DNA from: Candidatus Zhuqueibacterota bacterium
Lineage (GTDB): Bacteria > Zhuqueibacterota > Zhuqueibacteria > Zhuqueibacterales > Geothermadaptataceae
Direction: 5' to 3'
Length of the DNA stretch: 64,000 bases
Assembly: GCA_030950365.1 (NCBI GenBank)
Contig: JAUZRQ010000027.1
Location: 21,293 to 85,292 of the forward strand
Numbering within the stretch: position 1 is the stretch's first letter; each line of letters opens with the position of its first letter. Below, piece after piece: positions 54,531-63,910 of the stretch. Made by a program: the position numbers and the translations under genes. Below the pieces are notes generated by a model. That model made no database searches, was not told the origin of the DNA, and saw only the letters and a list, made by a program, of their open reading frames with translations.

Positions 54531-55772
54531 ATGCGCCGCTGTGTGTTGATGTTCATGATACTCATGTGGATGATCGGTAGTGCACGGCTTCTCCAGGCGC
54601 AGACCCGAGATGAATGCCAGGAATGTCATTCCGACCCCGAGTTGACTACCGGAACCGAAAGCGGCGAAGAAATTTCCCTTTACGTTGCGGATTCCTTATT
54701 CGATGCCAGTGTGCACGCCGATTTGGAGTGTATTGATTGCCACGCCGATGTGACCGAGCTGCCGCATGATGAAAGGCTGAAAAAGGTTGATTGCGGGAGC
54801 TGTCATGAGGACGCGGCCGAGGCCGTGGCGCAGAGTGTGCATGGAATCGAGCTACAGGTGCGATCACCGGATTCGCCCACCTGCGCGGATTGCCACGGGA
54901 CGCACGATATTTTGTCTGTGACGGATCCATTGTCCCGTGTATCCAAAGCCAACCAGCCGAAAACGTGCGGGCGGTGTCATTCGGATCCGGATATTATCGC
55001 CAGAAACAAAATCCCCATGGTCGCGCCTGTGGCCATTTACCGGGGGAGCATCCATGGGCAACTGACGCAGGAAAGAGAGGACGCGGCAACGTGCAGCGAT
55101 TGCCATCGCGGCCACCTGATCCTCACGCCGTTGAATCCGAAGTCGTCCATTTTTAAATTAGCAATCCCCAAAACCTGCGGCAGGTGCCACGAATCGATCT
55201 ACGAGGAATACGAGATCAGCGTTCATGCCGAGGCGTTGAGGCGGGGTGCCAGGGATGCGCCGGTCTGCACCGATTGTCACGGCGAACATGATATTTTGCG
55301 TCCGGAAAATCCGGCAGCGCCGACATCCGGATTTCGTGTGCCCATCGAAGTGTGCAGCCCATGCCATGCCTCGGAACGGCTGGCCAGAAAATACGGATTG
55401 ACTCCGGCCCGGGTTAAAACCTACAAGGATAGTTACCACGGGCTGGCGCTGCGTGCTGGCAAAGCCACGGTGGCCAACTGCGGTAGCTGCCATGGAGTGC
55501 ATGGCATTTTACCCTCCTCGGATCCTCGTTCGCCCATTCATCCGGACAATCTTATGGAAACCTGCGGCAAATGCCATCCCAATCCCACGGCGAATTTTGC
55601 CCGGGGACGCGTTCATATGGTTGGCGAGGATACCGAGGCCAGAATCATCCGGATCGTGCGCAAGGTTTATATTGTTCTCATCATCACCGTTATCGGTTTC
55701 ATGGTCACGCACAATGTGATCGATTTTGTGGCAAAGGCAAAACGAATAAGGCTCGCAAAGTATGGCAATTGA
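54531..55772 (+). CDS. 11-haem membrane-anchored cytochrome c
   Basis: The 413-residue protein has a signal peptide (to about residue 23), eleven CX2CH motifs and a C-terminal membrane helix (about 378-400). Units repeat as KTCGRCHSD, SVHG, CTDCHGEHDIL. It resembles the haem part of the larger fusion at 56802-59663 (same CHG-x-H-D-I-L and PKTCG-x-CH style). The stop overlaps the start of the next gene, a cytochrome b, by 11 bases, so the two are coupled and should form a quinol-oxidising pair. GAGG lies 8 bases upstream of the ATG. Confidence 0.9.
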   Translation: MRRCVLMFMILMWMIGSARLLQAQTRDECQECHSDPELTTGTESGEEISLYVADSLFDASVHADLECIDCHADVTELPHDERLKKVDCGSCHEDAAEAVAQSVHGIELQVRSPDSPTCADCHGTHDILSVTDPLSRVSKANQPKTCGRCHSDPDIIARNKIPMVAPVAIYRGSIHGQLTQEREDAATCSDCHRGHLILTPLNPKSSIFKLAIPKTCGRCHESIYEEYEISVHAEALRRGARDAPVCTDCHGEHDILRPENPAAPTSGFRVPIEVCSPCHASERLARKYGLTPARVKTYKDSYHGLALRAGKATVANCGSCHGVHGILPSSDPRSPIHPDNLMETCGKCHPNPTANFARGRVHMVGEDTEARIIRIVRKVYIVLIITVIGFMVTHNVIDFVAKAKRIRLAKYGN

Positions 55773-56520
55773 TGACTACAGCCAACGGCGCTACCTGCGG
55801 TGGACGACCGGTGAGCGTATCCAGCACTGGATTCTGGCGATTTCGTTCTTTGTGCTGGGCATTACTGGATTCGCCCTGAAGTTTCCGGAATCCTGGTGGG
55901 CCTGGCCTTTCCGCATCACCGGTTCCTTTGACCTTCGGGGCTTACTGCATCGAATTGCGGCTACGTTTTACATCGCGCTGTCGTTGTATCACCTGGCTTA
56001 TTTGGTGTTTACGCAGAGAGGCCGGGCGCAATGGCGCGAGCTGAAGCCGCGCCTGCGCGATCTGCTGGATTTGAAAAGCCAGGTTTTATACAATCTGGGC
56101 TGGCTTCGAGTGCGGCCGAAATACGGCCATTACACTTACTGGGAAAAAATGGAGTACTGGGCTCTTGTGTGGGGCACGGTGATCATGGTGCTCACCGGCC
56201 TGGCACTCTGGTTTGAAAATATCTCATTGCGAATATTCCCGCTGTGGGTTCTGGATGTCGCCACGGTGATTCATTATTATGAGGCCATTCTGGCCACGGC
56301 GGCGATTCTGGTCTGGCATTTTTATTTTGTGATCTTCGATCCACTGGTGTATCCGTTGAACACAAGCATGATTTCGGGTTCGTTGACGCAAGAGCAAATG
56401 GAAGAAGAACACGCCGAGGAACTGGAGAAACTGGCTGAAATGGAGGAGGAAGAATCCGAAGGACCGATTGATCTGCTGAAAAGCGAAAAGGAAGACGTGG
56501 TTCGGGGCGTGTCGGTTTAG
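55762..56520 (+). CDS. Cytochrome b (formate dehydrogenase gamma/b561-like) partner of the 11-haem cytochrome
   Basis: The 252-residue protein has four to five membrane helices and paired His ligands: ERIQHWILA at about 19-27, LHRIAATFYIALSLYHLAYLV with two His at about 63 and 78, and HYYEAIL ... WHFYFV near 170-185. This is the di-haem cytochrome b561/FdnI type that oxidises menaquinol. The final 45 residues are very acidic. Its C-terminal halves correspond to the last third of the fusion protein encoded next (KYGHYTYWEKMEYW with EYGKWTYWEKFDYL). Confidence 0.9.
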   Translation: MAIDDYSQRRYLRWTTGERIQHWILAISFFVLGITGFALKFPESWWAWPFRITGSFDLRGLLHRIAATFYIALSLYHLAYLVFTQRGRAQWRELKPRLRDLLDLKSQVLYNLGWLRVRPKYGHYTYWEKMEYWALVWGTVIMVLTGLALWFENISLRIFPLWVLDVATVIHYYEAILATAAILVWHFYFVIFDPLVYPLNTSMISGSLTQEQMEEEHAEELEKLAEMEEEESEGPIDLLKSEKEDVVRGVSV

Positions 56521-56801
56521 TGGACACTCGCACAGTACGGCGTCCATGATCCTGTTGTCAGGGGGCGACCCCGATGCCCACAAGGCGTCATTTCTTGCGG
56601 AGGCGTTTTCGAACGACCATATTGACCTGCCGGGCGATGCCGGATGCATCGGCCGGCGTTCGGATTGTGACGGAACGATCGCGATAAGACAATGCGTGTC
56701 AATCTTGCAGCATAGGTGCGGATGAGGTTATCGGAGACGATGCGTGTGTTTGGCAATATGAGACCTATGTGAAGGATTATGAAGCGTGTGTAGGTAGTAT
56801 T
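56521..56801. other. Gap between two cytochrome modules
   Basis: No gene is visible in 281 bases. It separates the split and fused quinol modules. No clear terminator or promoter was found. Confidence 0.5.
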
Positions 56802-59663
56802 ATGGCGAAAATCATAGAATATGCGATTGGGGCGGCTTCTGTATGGCTGATTGTTGTTCTGCTCCCGGTCGGGGCCTTCGGGCAGGATGATGAGGAATGC
56901 CTGGAATGCCACGGTGAAAAAGATTTTGTCACCGAACGCAATGGCAAGGAAATTTCGCTGTATGTGGACGGCAAGGCTTTCGCACAGTCCGTGCATGGTG
57001 AAAACGGTTGTGTCTCCTGCCACGAAGACGCCGATGTCGAGGAATTCCCGCATGATGAGGACCTGGAGCCGGTGGATTGCGGCAACTGTCATGATGACAT
57101 CAGCGAGCGGTATCAGAACAGCCTGCACGGCCGGGCGCTGGCGCAGAAAAAATATCTGGCGCCGAATTGCACAACCTGTCACGGAAGACACAATATCCTG
57201 CCATCGACGGATGACCGGTCACCGACCTATGTGATGAATATTCCGAAACTGTGCGGTTCCTGTCATAAAGAAGGCACGCCGGTATCGCAGCTTCGCACCG
57301 TGGCCGAGCGGCACGTTCTGGAAGACTACTCGCAGTCCATTCACGGTGATGGGCTTTTTAAACGCGGGCTGATCGTGACGGCCGTGTGCACGAGCTGCCA
57401 CACCTCGCACGACATCCTGCCGCATGAAGACCCGAATTCCACCATCAATCGCAACAATATCGCGAAAACGTGCATGCAGTGCCACGCACAGATCGAACGC
57501 GTGCATTTGAAAGTGATCCGGGGGGAGCTGTGGGAGAAAAAACCGCATGTGATTCCCAGTTGCGTTGAATGCCATCAGCCGCACAGGGTGCGTCGGGTAT
57601 TTTATGAGGAGAGCTTCCCGGACTCCATGTGCATGAGCTGTCATGGCAAGCAGGACTTGCAAAAAACCGAAAATGGCCAGGTGCGGTCGTTGTACGTTGA
57701 TTATGATGCATTCAAAAAATCGGTGCATGCGACCAATTCCTGCATCAAATGTCACACGGAGGTGAGCTATTCGCGAAAGCCGGTGTGTAAAAACAGCGGC
57801 CGGGTGGATTGCTCCATGTGTCACGCCGAACAGGTCGCGGATTATCAGATCAGCCAGCATGGCACGTACTGGGCCCGCGGCAATCGGATCGCACCGTATT
57901 GCACCGATTGCCATGGCGTGCACGACATGCAGTCGAAGGACGATACTGCCTCGCCGACGTTTTCGCGCAACATTCCGGAGCTGTGCGGGCGATGCCACCG
58001 GGAAGGACAGAAAGCGGCCGTGGCGTATAAGGGCAAGGAGCATGAGATCATCAAGCACTACACCATGAGCATCCATGGCAAGGGCCTGCTGCAAAGCGGT
58101 CTGATGGTGACCGCCACCTGTATCGACTGCCACACGGCGCACCGTGAGCTGCCCGCCAGCGATGAGCGGTCCACTGTGCATGAGGACAACATCGCCAACA
58201 CGTGTGCGCAGTGCCACCTCGGCATTTATGAGGAGTACAAATACAGCATTCACAGCAAGCTGGTCAATAAAACCGACAAAAAGCTGCCGGTGTGCAAGGA
58301 TTGCCACCAGTCGCACACCATCAAGCGCGTGGATGTGGATGAATTCCGGCAGGACATTCTGGCTCAGTGCGGCAAGTGCCATATGGACGTTGCCGAGACC
58401 TATTTCGAAACCTTCCACGGCAAGGTCTCCAAACTCGGCTCGGCCAAAACCGCCAAATGCCATGATTGCCACGGCGCGCACAAAGTGCTGCCGCCGTCCG
58501 AGCCGGAATCCACCCTGAGCTTCGCCAATGTGGTGACTACGTGCAAGAAATGCCATCCCAACTCCAACCGGAAGTTTGTCGGCTATTTGACCCATGCCAC
58601 TCACCACAACAAAACCAAATATCCGTACCTGTACTACACCTTTTGGTTCATGACCGGTCTGCTGATTTTCACGTTTTCGTTCTTCGGTCTGCACACCGTA
58701 CTGTGGTTGCCGCGCGCCATCCGCGAGCGGCAGAAATTGCGCAAGCTGAAGAAAATGTACGCCGCCAATCGGGAAAAGAGCCTGCACGAAGGCAACGGCA
58801 CCCAGGTGTCGCCCTTCGGACTGGTAACCCGGCGAGTGGCCTATTTTCAAAGGTTCGATAACTTCTCCCGGTTCCTGCACTTGCTGGTCATTTTGAGTTT
58901 CCTGTCGCTGGCCATCACCGGAATGACCATCAAATTCTCGGGCGTGGGCGTGTTCCAGAATCTGTCGCATCTTTTGGGCGGATATGAGGTGACAGGCTAT
59001 GTACACCGCGTGGCGGCGGTGATCACGTTCATCTACTTTTTTCTGCACATCGGCTATTTGATTCGCAAAAAGATCAAGCAGAAGGTCAGCCTGAAGGAGA
59101 TGCTGAGTGGTGAAGATACCCTGATTCCGCGCAAGCGCGACGTCATCGAATTCTGGCAGAACATCAAATGGTTCCTGGGATTGGGACCGCGGCCCGAGTA
59201 CGGCAAATGGACGTACTGGGAAAAGTTCGATTATCTGGCCGTTTTCTGGGGCGTGGCGGTCATTGGTAGCAGCGGCTTGCTGCTCTGGTTCCCGGAGTTT
59301 TTCACCAACCTTGGCGTGCCGGGCTGGCTGATCAATGTAGCGACGATCATCCACAGCGACGAGGCGCTCCTGGCCGCCGGCTTCATTTTCACCATTCACT
59401 TTTTCAATACCCATTTCCGGCCGGATAAGTTTCCGATGGATTCGGTGATTTTTACCGGCCGGGTGTCGCTGGCAGAGTTCCGTCTCGATCGGCCCCGCGA
59501 ATACCAGCGGCTGATCAAGAGCCGGAAAATTCGCAAATACATCGTGGAAGCGCCGCCGAGCTGGCTGGAAAAAGCCGCGCGTGTGTTCGGCTTCACGGCG
59601 CTCACCATTGGAATCATCACAATCATCCTGATCATTTATGCGATGATCTTTCTGTATCGGTGA
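56802..59663 (+). CDS. 19-haem cytochrome c fused to cytochrome b (CbcL-like quinol oxidoreductase)
   Basis: The 953-residue protein has a signal peptide, a haem domain with nineteen CX2CH motifs (about residues 35-610), a membrane helix (about 630-650), and a C-terminal cytochrome b561/FdnI-like domain with helix His ligands (HLLVIL, HRVAAVITFIYFFLHIGYL, HSDEALLAAGFIFTIHFFNTHF shown in part: HRVAAVITF, FLHIGYL, FTIHFFNTHF). Two copies of a unit SIHGDGLFKRGL...CHTSHDILP and SIHGKGLLQSGL...CHTAHRELP show an internal duplication. The layout is that of Geobacter CbcL but with twice as many haems. It should pass electrons from menaquinol to periplasmic cytochromes. ATG 56802 is chosen; a GTG 33 bases earlier is in frame. 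Confidence 0.9.
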   Translation: MAKIIEYAIGAASVWLIVVLLPVGAFGQDDEECLECHGEKDFVTERNGKEISLYVDGKAFAQSVHGENGCVSCHEDADVEEFPHDEDLEPVDCGNCHDDISERYQNSLHGRALAQKKYLAPNCTTCHGRHNILPSTDDRSPTYVMNIPKLCGSCHKEGTPVSQLRTVAERHVLEDYSQSIHGDGLFKRGLIVTAVCTSCHTSHDILPHEDPNSTINRNNIAKTCMQCHAQIERVHLKVIRGELWEKKPHVIPSCVECHQPHRVRRVFYEESFPDSMCMSCHGKQDLQKTENGQVRSLYVDYDAFKKSVHATNSCIKCHTEVSYSRKPVCKNSGRVDCSMCHAEQVADYQISQHGTYWARGNRIAPYCTDCHGVHDMQSKDDTASPTFSRNIPELCGRCHREGQKAAVAYKGKEHEIIKHYTMSIHGKGLLQSGLMVTATCIDCHTAHRELPASDERSTVHEDNIANTCAQCHLGIYEEYKYSIHSKLVNKTDKKLPVCKDCHQSHTIKRVDVDEFRQDILAQCGKCHMDVAETYFETFHGKVSKLGSAKTAKCHDCHGAHKVLPPSEPESTLSFANVVTTCKKCHPNSNRKFVGYLTHATHHNKTKYPYLYYTFWFMTGLLIFTFSFFGLHTVLWLPRAIRERQKLRKLKKMYAANREKSLHEGNGTQVSPFGLVTRRVAYFQRFDNFSRFLHLLVILSFLSLAITGMTIKFSGVGVFQNLSHLLGGYEVTGYVHRVAAVITFIYFFLHIGYLIRKKIKQKVSLKEMLSGEDTLIPRKRDVIEFWQNIKWFLGLGPRPEYGKWTYWEKFDYLAVFWGVAVIGSSGLLLWFPEFFTNLGVPGWLINVATIIHSDEALLAAGFIFTIHFFNTHFRPDKFPMDSVIFTGRVSLAEFRLDRPREYQRLIKSRKIRKYIVEAPPSWLEKAARVFGFTALTIGIITIILIIYAMIFLYR

Positions 59664-60595
59664 TCCCACCATAAGGGCTCTGACATCGTTGGTTGCGACC
59701 TGTTACGGAGCCGAGACCGGGCTTTTGTAAATCTTCGATCGGAGCTGAATTGCGGAAATGGGATGCATGCCATACACAGCGATGCCAGAGCATTTTTTTA
59801 TCAGCATTCCGACATGAGGCCCTTTCATCGGTCCGATTTCTGCCGGCCAATAGAAGGGTGCTGGAATGCCGGAATTGCATATCTCGGCTGTTGCCATGGA
59901 AAAAGACTCCGGTATTGGCCATCATTCGGCTTAGCCGGCTGCCGTAAAAAAACGGATATCTAAAACTGCGCTGATCATTGACAAATGCGCGTGAATGGTT
60001 GCATTCGGAAGCTACACCTGGTTGTCATCGCAAACATTCGCTCTGCAGTAGCATGACGTTTCCCTTGACGGCGGCAGGGTAATGGCACCTTCACAGCCGA
60101 ATGGCGACAACGGGCCTTGACAGTGCATTGCATCTCTGAATGAGTTTGATGGACTATTGGCGGGAGCGAATGATAATTTTTCTTGCTCCGCGAAAGCGTT
60201 CATACCGATTCAATGGTTTCCGATTGCAGGCGGTAAAAGTGGGGTTTTTCGACGGAGCGCCAGGAAAAAATAGGGGGGAAGGGGTGTACACGGCGCTCTG
60301 GCTGCTGAAAATTGGATCAGTTTTTTTGAAAATCCACTTGCAAAATACAAAGAGAATATTAAACTTTGCGAAGTTTTGCATAAAAGCTCTCTTGTGCTAT
60401 ACATCTCCCGGAGGTGCCACATATTTTTCTGGGGGGTGTGCGCATGTCAGGGTGTACGTGGGTGTAAAAACTGGCGTCCTGAATATGAGCCGAGTAGCAT
60501 GGGAGAGTTTCAAGCGCCGGATGTTGTTCGGGGTCAGATGGATCATTGGGCTAATGAATCAATAGAAGGGAGATCAAACCAAGGGAGATTGATGG
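59664..60595. other. 930-base non-coding region before the ImcH-like gene
   Basis: No gene is supported. A candidate promoter lies at 60376-60403. The last part is G-rich with repeated GGGTGT words of unclear meaning. Confidence 0.55.
60376..60403 (+). promoter_or_regulatory. Candidate sigma-70 promoter of the ImcH-like gene
   Basis: TTGCAT, 16 bases, TATACA, about 190 bases before the ATG. The sequence is AT-rich upstream of it. Confidence 0.4.
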
Positions 60596-62107
60596 ATGGC
60601 TAAGCAACAGGACCGTAAAGTATTCGATTCGTTTTATAATTCGATTAGTTTGTTTGGTGCCTTTTTAGCCGTTGTTACGTTTGCACTGATTCTGTTTCTC
60701 ATCATCGCTGAATGGCTTTCACCACGCACCGTACCCTATCTTGGTATTTTGACTTATATTGTATTGCCTGTGTTTTTGATTCTAGGGTTGGTTCTAATTC
60801 CGATCGGCATGTGGCGAGAACATCGGCGCCGCGTACGCGGGCTGGGCAAGCAGGTGCTGCCCCGCCTGGACCTGAACAATCCGAAACACCGTCGCGGCGT
60901 GATGGTGTTCATGACTGCAACAGGGATTTTTCTGTTTTTTACCGGCCTGGGCACCTACCGGGCTTATGAGTTTTCCGACTCCGTGACCTTCTGCGGCCAG
61001 GTTTGCCACAAGGTAATGGAACCGGAATATAAGGCCTATCAAACCAGTCCGCATGCGCGTGTGAAATGCGTAGAGTGCCACGTGGGGCCGGGGGCCACAT
61101 GGTTTGTGCGCTCAAAGTTGTCAGGCGCCTATCAGGTGTATTCGGTTTTGTTCAACAAATACCAGCGCCCCATCCCAACACCCATTGAGAATTTACGACC
61201 GGCTCAGGAAACCTGCGAGCAGTGCCACTGGCCAGCCAAGTTTTATGGCGATCGACAGGTCGATCGCGTTCATTTTTTGAATGATGAAGAGAACACCCGG
61301 TGGAAGCTAAAAATGGTCTTAAAAATCGGTGGTGGTACCCCGGAAGAGGGCTACACCAGCGGCATCCATTGGCATATGAACATCGCCAACAAAATTGAGT
61401 ATGTTGCCCTGGATGAACAACGTCAGGTGATTCCATGGGTGCGAATGACGGATCAGAATGGTAATGTGAAAGTATTCAAAACCATCGAGGATGATTTCGA
61501 TGAGGCCGCTCTCGATACGTTAGAGATTCGCCGCATGGACTGCATCGATTGCCATAACCGGCCGTCGCATCAATTTAAATCGCCGCAACTGGCTCTGAAT
61601 ATTTTCCTGGAAACGGGCAAAATCGATCCATCGCTACCGTATATTAAATCCACCGGAGTCGAGCTGTTGGATGAAGCTAGCGAGGCCAATTCCTATGAGG
61701 AGGCCTTTCAGATCATTGAAAACGGCATCTACACCTTTTACCGGGATGAATACCCGGAAATCTTCGAAAATAAACAAGCCGCCATTGATTCAGCGATTTC
61801 CGTGCTGAAACGGGTGTACCGGCGCAACTTCTTCCCGTACATGCGAGCAAACTGGAAGGCCTATCCCGAAAATATCGGCCATCTTACCAGTCCGGGATGC
61901 TATCGTTGCCATGACGGTATGCATGTGGCTGAGGATGGGCAAGTTATCACCAATGACTGCAGTGCATGCCATCTGATCATCGAGCAGGGAGACGGCAAAA
62001 CCGTGAATGAGGTGAATATCTACGGACTGGAATTTCGTCATCCGGAAGATATCGACGAGGAGTGGCGCGAAACCGGCTGCTACGAGTGCCACGGGCCAGA
62101 GGAATGA
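60596..62107 (+). CDS. ImcH/NapC-like heptahaem inner-membrane cytochrome c
   Basis: The 503-residue protein has three N-terminal membrane helices (about 17-40, 48-72, 101-120), the third like the NapC/NirT anchor, then seven haem motifs: FCGQVCHKVMEPEY with a CX3CH, followed by CVECH, CEQCH, CIDCH, CYRCH, CSACH and CYECH. The first segment is the NapC-type quinol-facing haem. Seven haems with three anchoring helices match Geobacter ImcH, the quinol oxidoreductase for high-potential extracellular acceptors. AAGGGAG lies upstream of the ATG. No terminal reductase gene follows, so the partner is likely another cytochrome. Confidence 0.88.
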   Translation: MAKQQDRKVFDSFYNSISLFGAFLAVVTFALILFLIIAEWLSPRTVPYLGILTYIVLPVFLILGLVLIPIGMWREHRRRVRGLGKQVLPRLDLNNPKHRRGVMVFMTATGIFLFFTGLGTYRAYEFSDSVTFCGQVCHKVMEPEYKAYQTSPHARVKCVECHVGPGATWFVRSKLSGAYQVYSVLFNKYQRPIPTPIENLRPAQETCEQCHWPAKFYGDRQVDRVHFLNDEENTRWKLKMVLKIGGGTPEEGYTSGIHWHMNIANKIEYVALDEQRQVIPWVRMTDQNGNVKVFKTIEDDFDEAALDTLEIRRMDCIDCHNRPSHQFKSPQLALNIFLETGKIDPSLPYIKSTGVELLDEASEANSYEEAFQIIENGIYTFYRDEYPEIFENKQAAIDSAISVLKRVYRRNFFPYMRANWKAYPENIGHLTSPGCYRCHDGMHVAEDGQVITNDCSACHLIIEQGDGKTVNEVNIYGLEFRHPEDIDEEWRETGCYECHGPEE

Positions 62108-62137
62108 TGACGGTACGATTGTTTTCTTAAGTGCTGC

Positions 62138-62178
62138 GAGCCTTTCGGATCTTTTGACCTGAAAGGCTCTTTTGTTTT
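62138..62178 (+). terminator. Terminator after the ImcH-like gene
   Basis: GAGCCTTTC pairs with GAAAGGCTC (slight bulge inside), followed by TTTTGTTTT. It starts 31 bases after the stop. Confidence 0.75.
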
Positions 62179-62363
62179 ATGGGCCTGGCCGCTACGATCT
62201 CGCAGGCAAAATTGGAAAATCGAGGGAGCTGGTGCAGATAGCATACTTTCCTTATATGGTGCCTGATATGACTGGCATCTGGTAAGGAAGCCCACCCAAT
62301 TAGAGAAAAGCAGCATGTTATTGACTGCGAAGGTAAGGACTTTGTAATTTTTTTGTAATTTTA

Positions 62364-62392
62364 TTGATTCCGGGTGTTTCTTTTTTTATAAT
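62364..62392 (+). promoter_or_regulatory. Sigma-70-type promoter of the octahaem gene
   Basis: TTGATT, 17 bases, TATAAT, about 95 bases before the ATG, in an AT-rich stretch. The -10 matches the consensus exactly. Confidence 0.6.
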
Positions 62393-62487
62393 ATTAAGAA
62401 CTGCATCAGGGGAATTGGCATCCCTCGTGGCCTGCCTTTCTTTTTCAAGTCCAGTGACGTCTTAACAACCTTTTGAGGAGAAAAGCA

Positions 62488-63726
62488 ATGAAAAGAAAAT
62501 CGCTTGTTGTGTTGGCCGTACTGCTTTTCCCTGCATTTCTTTTGGCACAGGACTGTGTGGAATGTCACAAAAAGATTACTCCCAAAATTGTCGCAGATTG
62601 GCAACTGAGCAAGCACAGTGAGAATGATGTGGATTGTTCTGTGTGTCACGGGGAGGACCACAAATCGGCTGGCGATGTGGACAAAGTTCAGATTCCAACT
62701 CCGGAAACCTGCGCCGAATGTCATGAGGATCAGGTTGCCCAATTCAAAAAAGGCAAGCATGCGATGGCCTGGGCCGCCATGAAAGCCATGCCCACCATTC
62801 ACTGGCAGCCCATGGCCTTGCGCGAAGGCATGAAGGGTTGCGGCGGCTGCCACAAAATCGGCCTGAAATCCGAGGACGAAATTAAACAACTGAAAAAGGA
62901 AGGCGCCGGTTTCGGCGTGGCCTCGTGCGATGCCTGTCACACCCGCCACCTGTTCTCCAAAAAAGAGGCGCAACAACCGCAGGCCTGCCAGACCTGCCAC
63001 ATGGGTTTTGATCATCCACAGTGGGAAATGTATTCGGCGTCCAAACACGGCGTTCGCTTTCTGCTGAAACAAAACGGCGTGCTGCCGGAATCGGCCGCTG
63101 CGCCGACCTGCCAGACCTGCCACATGCAGGAGGGCAATCATGAGGTGCGGACGGCCTGGGGGTTTTTGGCCGTGCGGTTGCCGCTGCCCGAGGATGAGCA
63201 ATGGAAGCAGGATCAGGTCACCATTCTGCAGGCGCTGGGTGTACTCGATCCTAAAGGTCAGCCCACTGCACGTCTGGATGTGGTGAAGGCCGCCGACGTG
63301 GCCCGGCTGGATCAGGAATCGTGGCAGAAAGAACGCGATAAAATGATCAGCGCCTGCAGCCAGTGCCACTCCGAGAACTTCGCCCGAGCCGAGCTGAAAA
63401 AGGGCGACGATATGATCCGCGCCGCCGACCGTCTGATGGCCGAGGCCATTCGCATTGTGGCCAAATTGTACGAGGATGGCGTTCTTAAAAAACCCGAAAA
63501 TTATGCGCATCCATTTCCCGATTTATTGACCTTCCATGACGCACCTACCGTGATCGAGCAGAAACTGTTTGTGATGTATCTGAAGCATCGCATGCGAACG
63601 TTCCAGGGTACATTCCATATGAATCCAGACTATGCGCTCTGGTACGGCTGGAGCGAAATGCAGCGGGACCTGACCGAAATCAAAGAGCTCGCGGCATCAC
63701 TGCGAAAAGAGCACGCGAAAAAATAG
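62488..63726 (+). CDS. Octahaem cytochrome c of the hydroxylamine oxidoreductase-like family
   Basis: The 412-residue protein has a signal peptide (to about residue 20) and eight CX2CH motifs (CVECH, CSVCH, CAECH, CGGCH, CDACH, CQTCH twice, CSQCH). The spacing, the KHAMAW region and the C-terminal helices with MNPDYALWYGW resemble the octahaem HAO family, which includes reductive nitrite/hydroxylamine or sulfite-type enzymes. The Tyr that crosslinks the P460 haem in oxidative HAO cannot be settled by eye; a Tyr is present in NPDYALWYGW. It could be an enzyme for N-oxide reduction or an electron carrier. GAGGAG precedes ATG 62488. Confidence 0.82.
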   Translation: MKRKSLVVLAVLLFPAFLLAQDCVECHKKITPKIVADWQLSKHSENDVDCSVCHGEDHKSAGDVDKVQIPTPETCAECHEDQVAQFKKGKHAMAWAAMKAMPTIHWQPMALREGMKGCGGCHKIGLKSEDEIKQLKKEGAGFGVASCDACHTRHLFSKKEAQQPQACQTCHMGFDHPQWEMYSASKHGVRFLLKQNGVLPESAAAPTCQTCHMQEGNHEVRTAWGFLAVRLPLPEDEQWKQDQVTILQALGVLDPKGQPTARLDVVKAADVARLDQESWQKERDKMISACSQCHSENFARAELKKGDDMIRAADRLMAEAIRIVAKLYEDGVLKKPENYAHPFPDLLTFHDAPTVIEQKLFVMYLKHRMRTFQGTFHMNPDYALWYGWSEMQRDLTEIKELAASLRKEHAKK

Positions 63727-63750
63727 GCTCGCTCTAAACAAGATATGCAC

Positions 63751-63785
63751 AATCCCGGCATCAGTTCGATGCCGGGATTTTTTTT
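63751..63785 (+). terminator. Terminator after the octahaem gene
   Basis: A perfect 12-base stem (63751-63762 with 63768-63779) and 5-base loop followed by a T run. It ends the transcription unit 24 bases after the stop. Confidence 0.92.
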
Positions 63786-63852
63786 GCTATAAACCTGGCT
63801 AATCAGGCTATGTATTAATTGATATCCACTAACTATCGCAAAAGGATTTAAT

Positions 63853-63910
63853 AAACCACAGATTTCACAGATTGTCACTGATTTAGAAGCAGCCACCGAT
63901 TGACACGGAT
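63853..63910. repeat. CACAGAT/CACGGAT dispersed repeat, copy D
   Basis: AACCACAGATTTCACAGATT (63853-63872 region) is followed by TCACTGATT and GCCACCGATTGACACGGAT. Same words as at 19934, 22408 and 23697. The remaining bases to the window end show no gene. Confidence 0.6.

Larger units (their letters stand above)
62108..62487. other. Intergenic region with terminator and promoter
   Basis: No gene. It contains the ImcH-like gene's terminator and a sigma-70-like promoter of the octahaem gene, both given separately. Confidence 0.6.

Noticed and set aside
57219..59672. 817-residue open frame on the - strand
   Set aside because: It is fully opposite the 19-haem/cytochrome b gene. CX2CH codons read backwards rarely give stops, so long antisense frames are expected there.
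60404..60595. Possible cyclic-di-GMP riboswitch before the ImcH-like gene
   Set aside because: The G-rich stretch lacks the conserved GEMM bases and tetraloop-receptor arrangement.
62424..62440. TTGGCATCCC as a sigma-54 site
   Set aside because: The -12 element is missing at the right distance; a good sigma-70 promoter lies just upstream.
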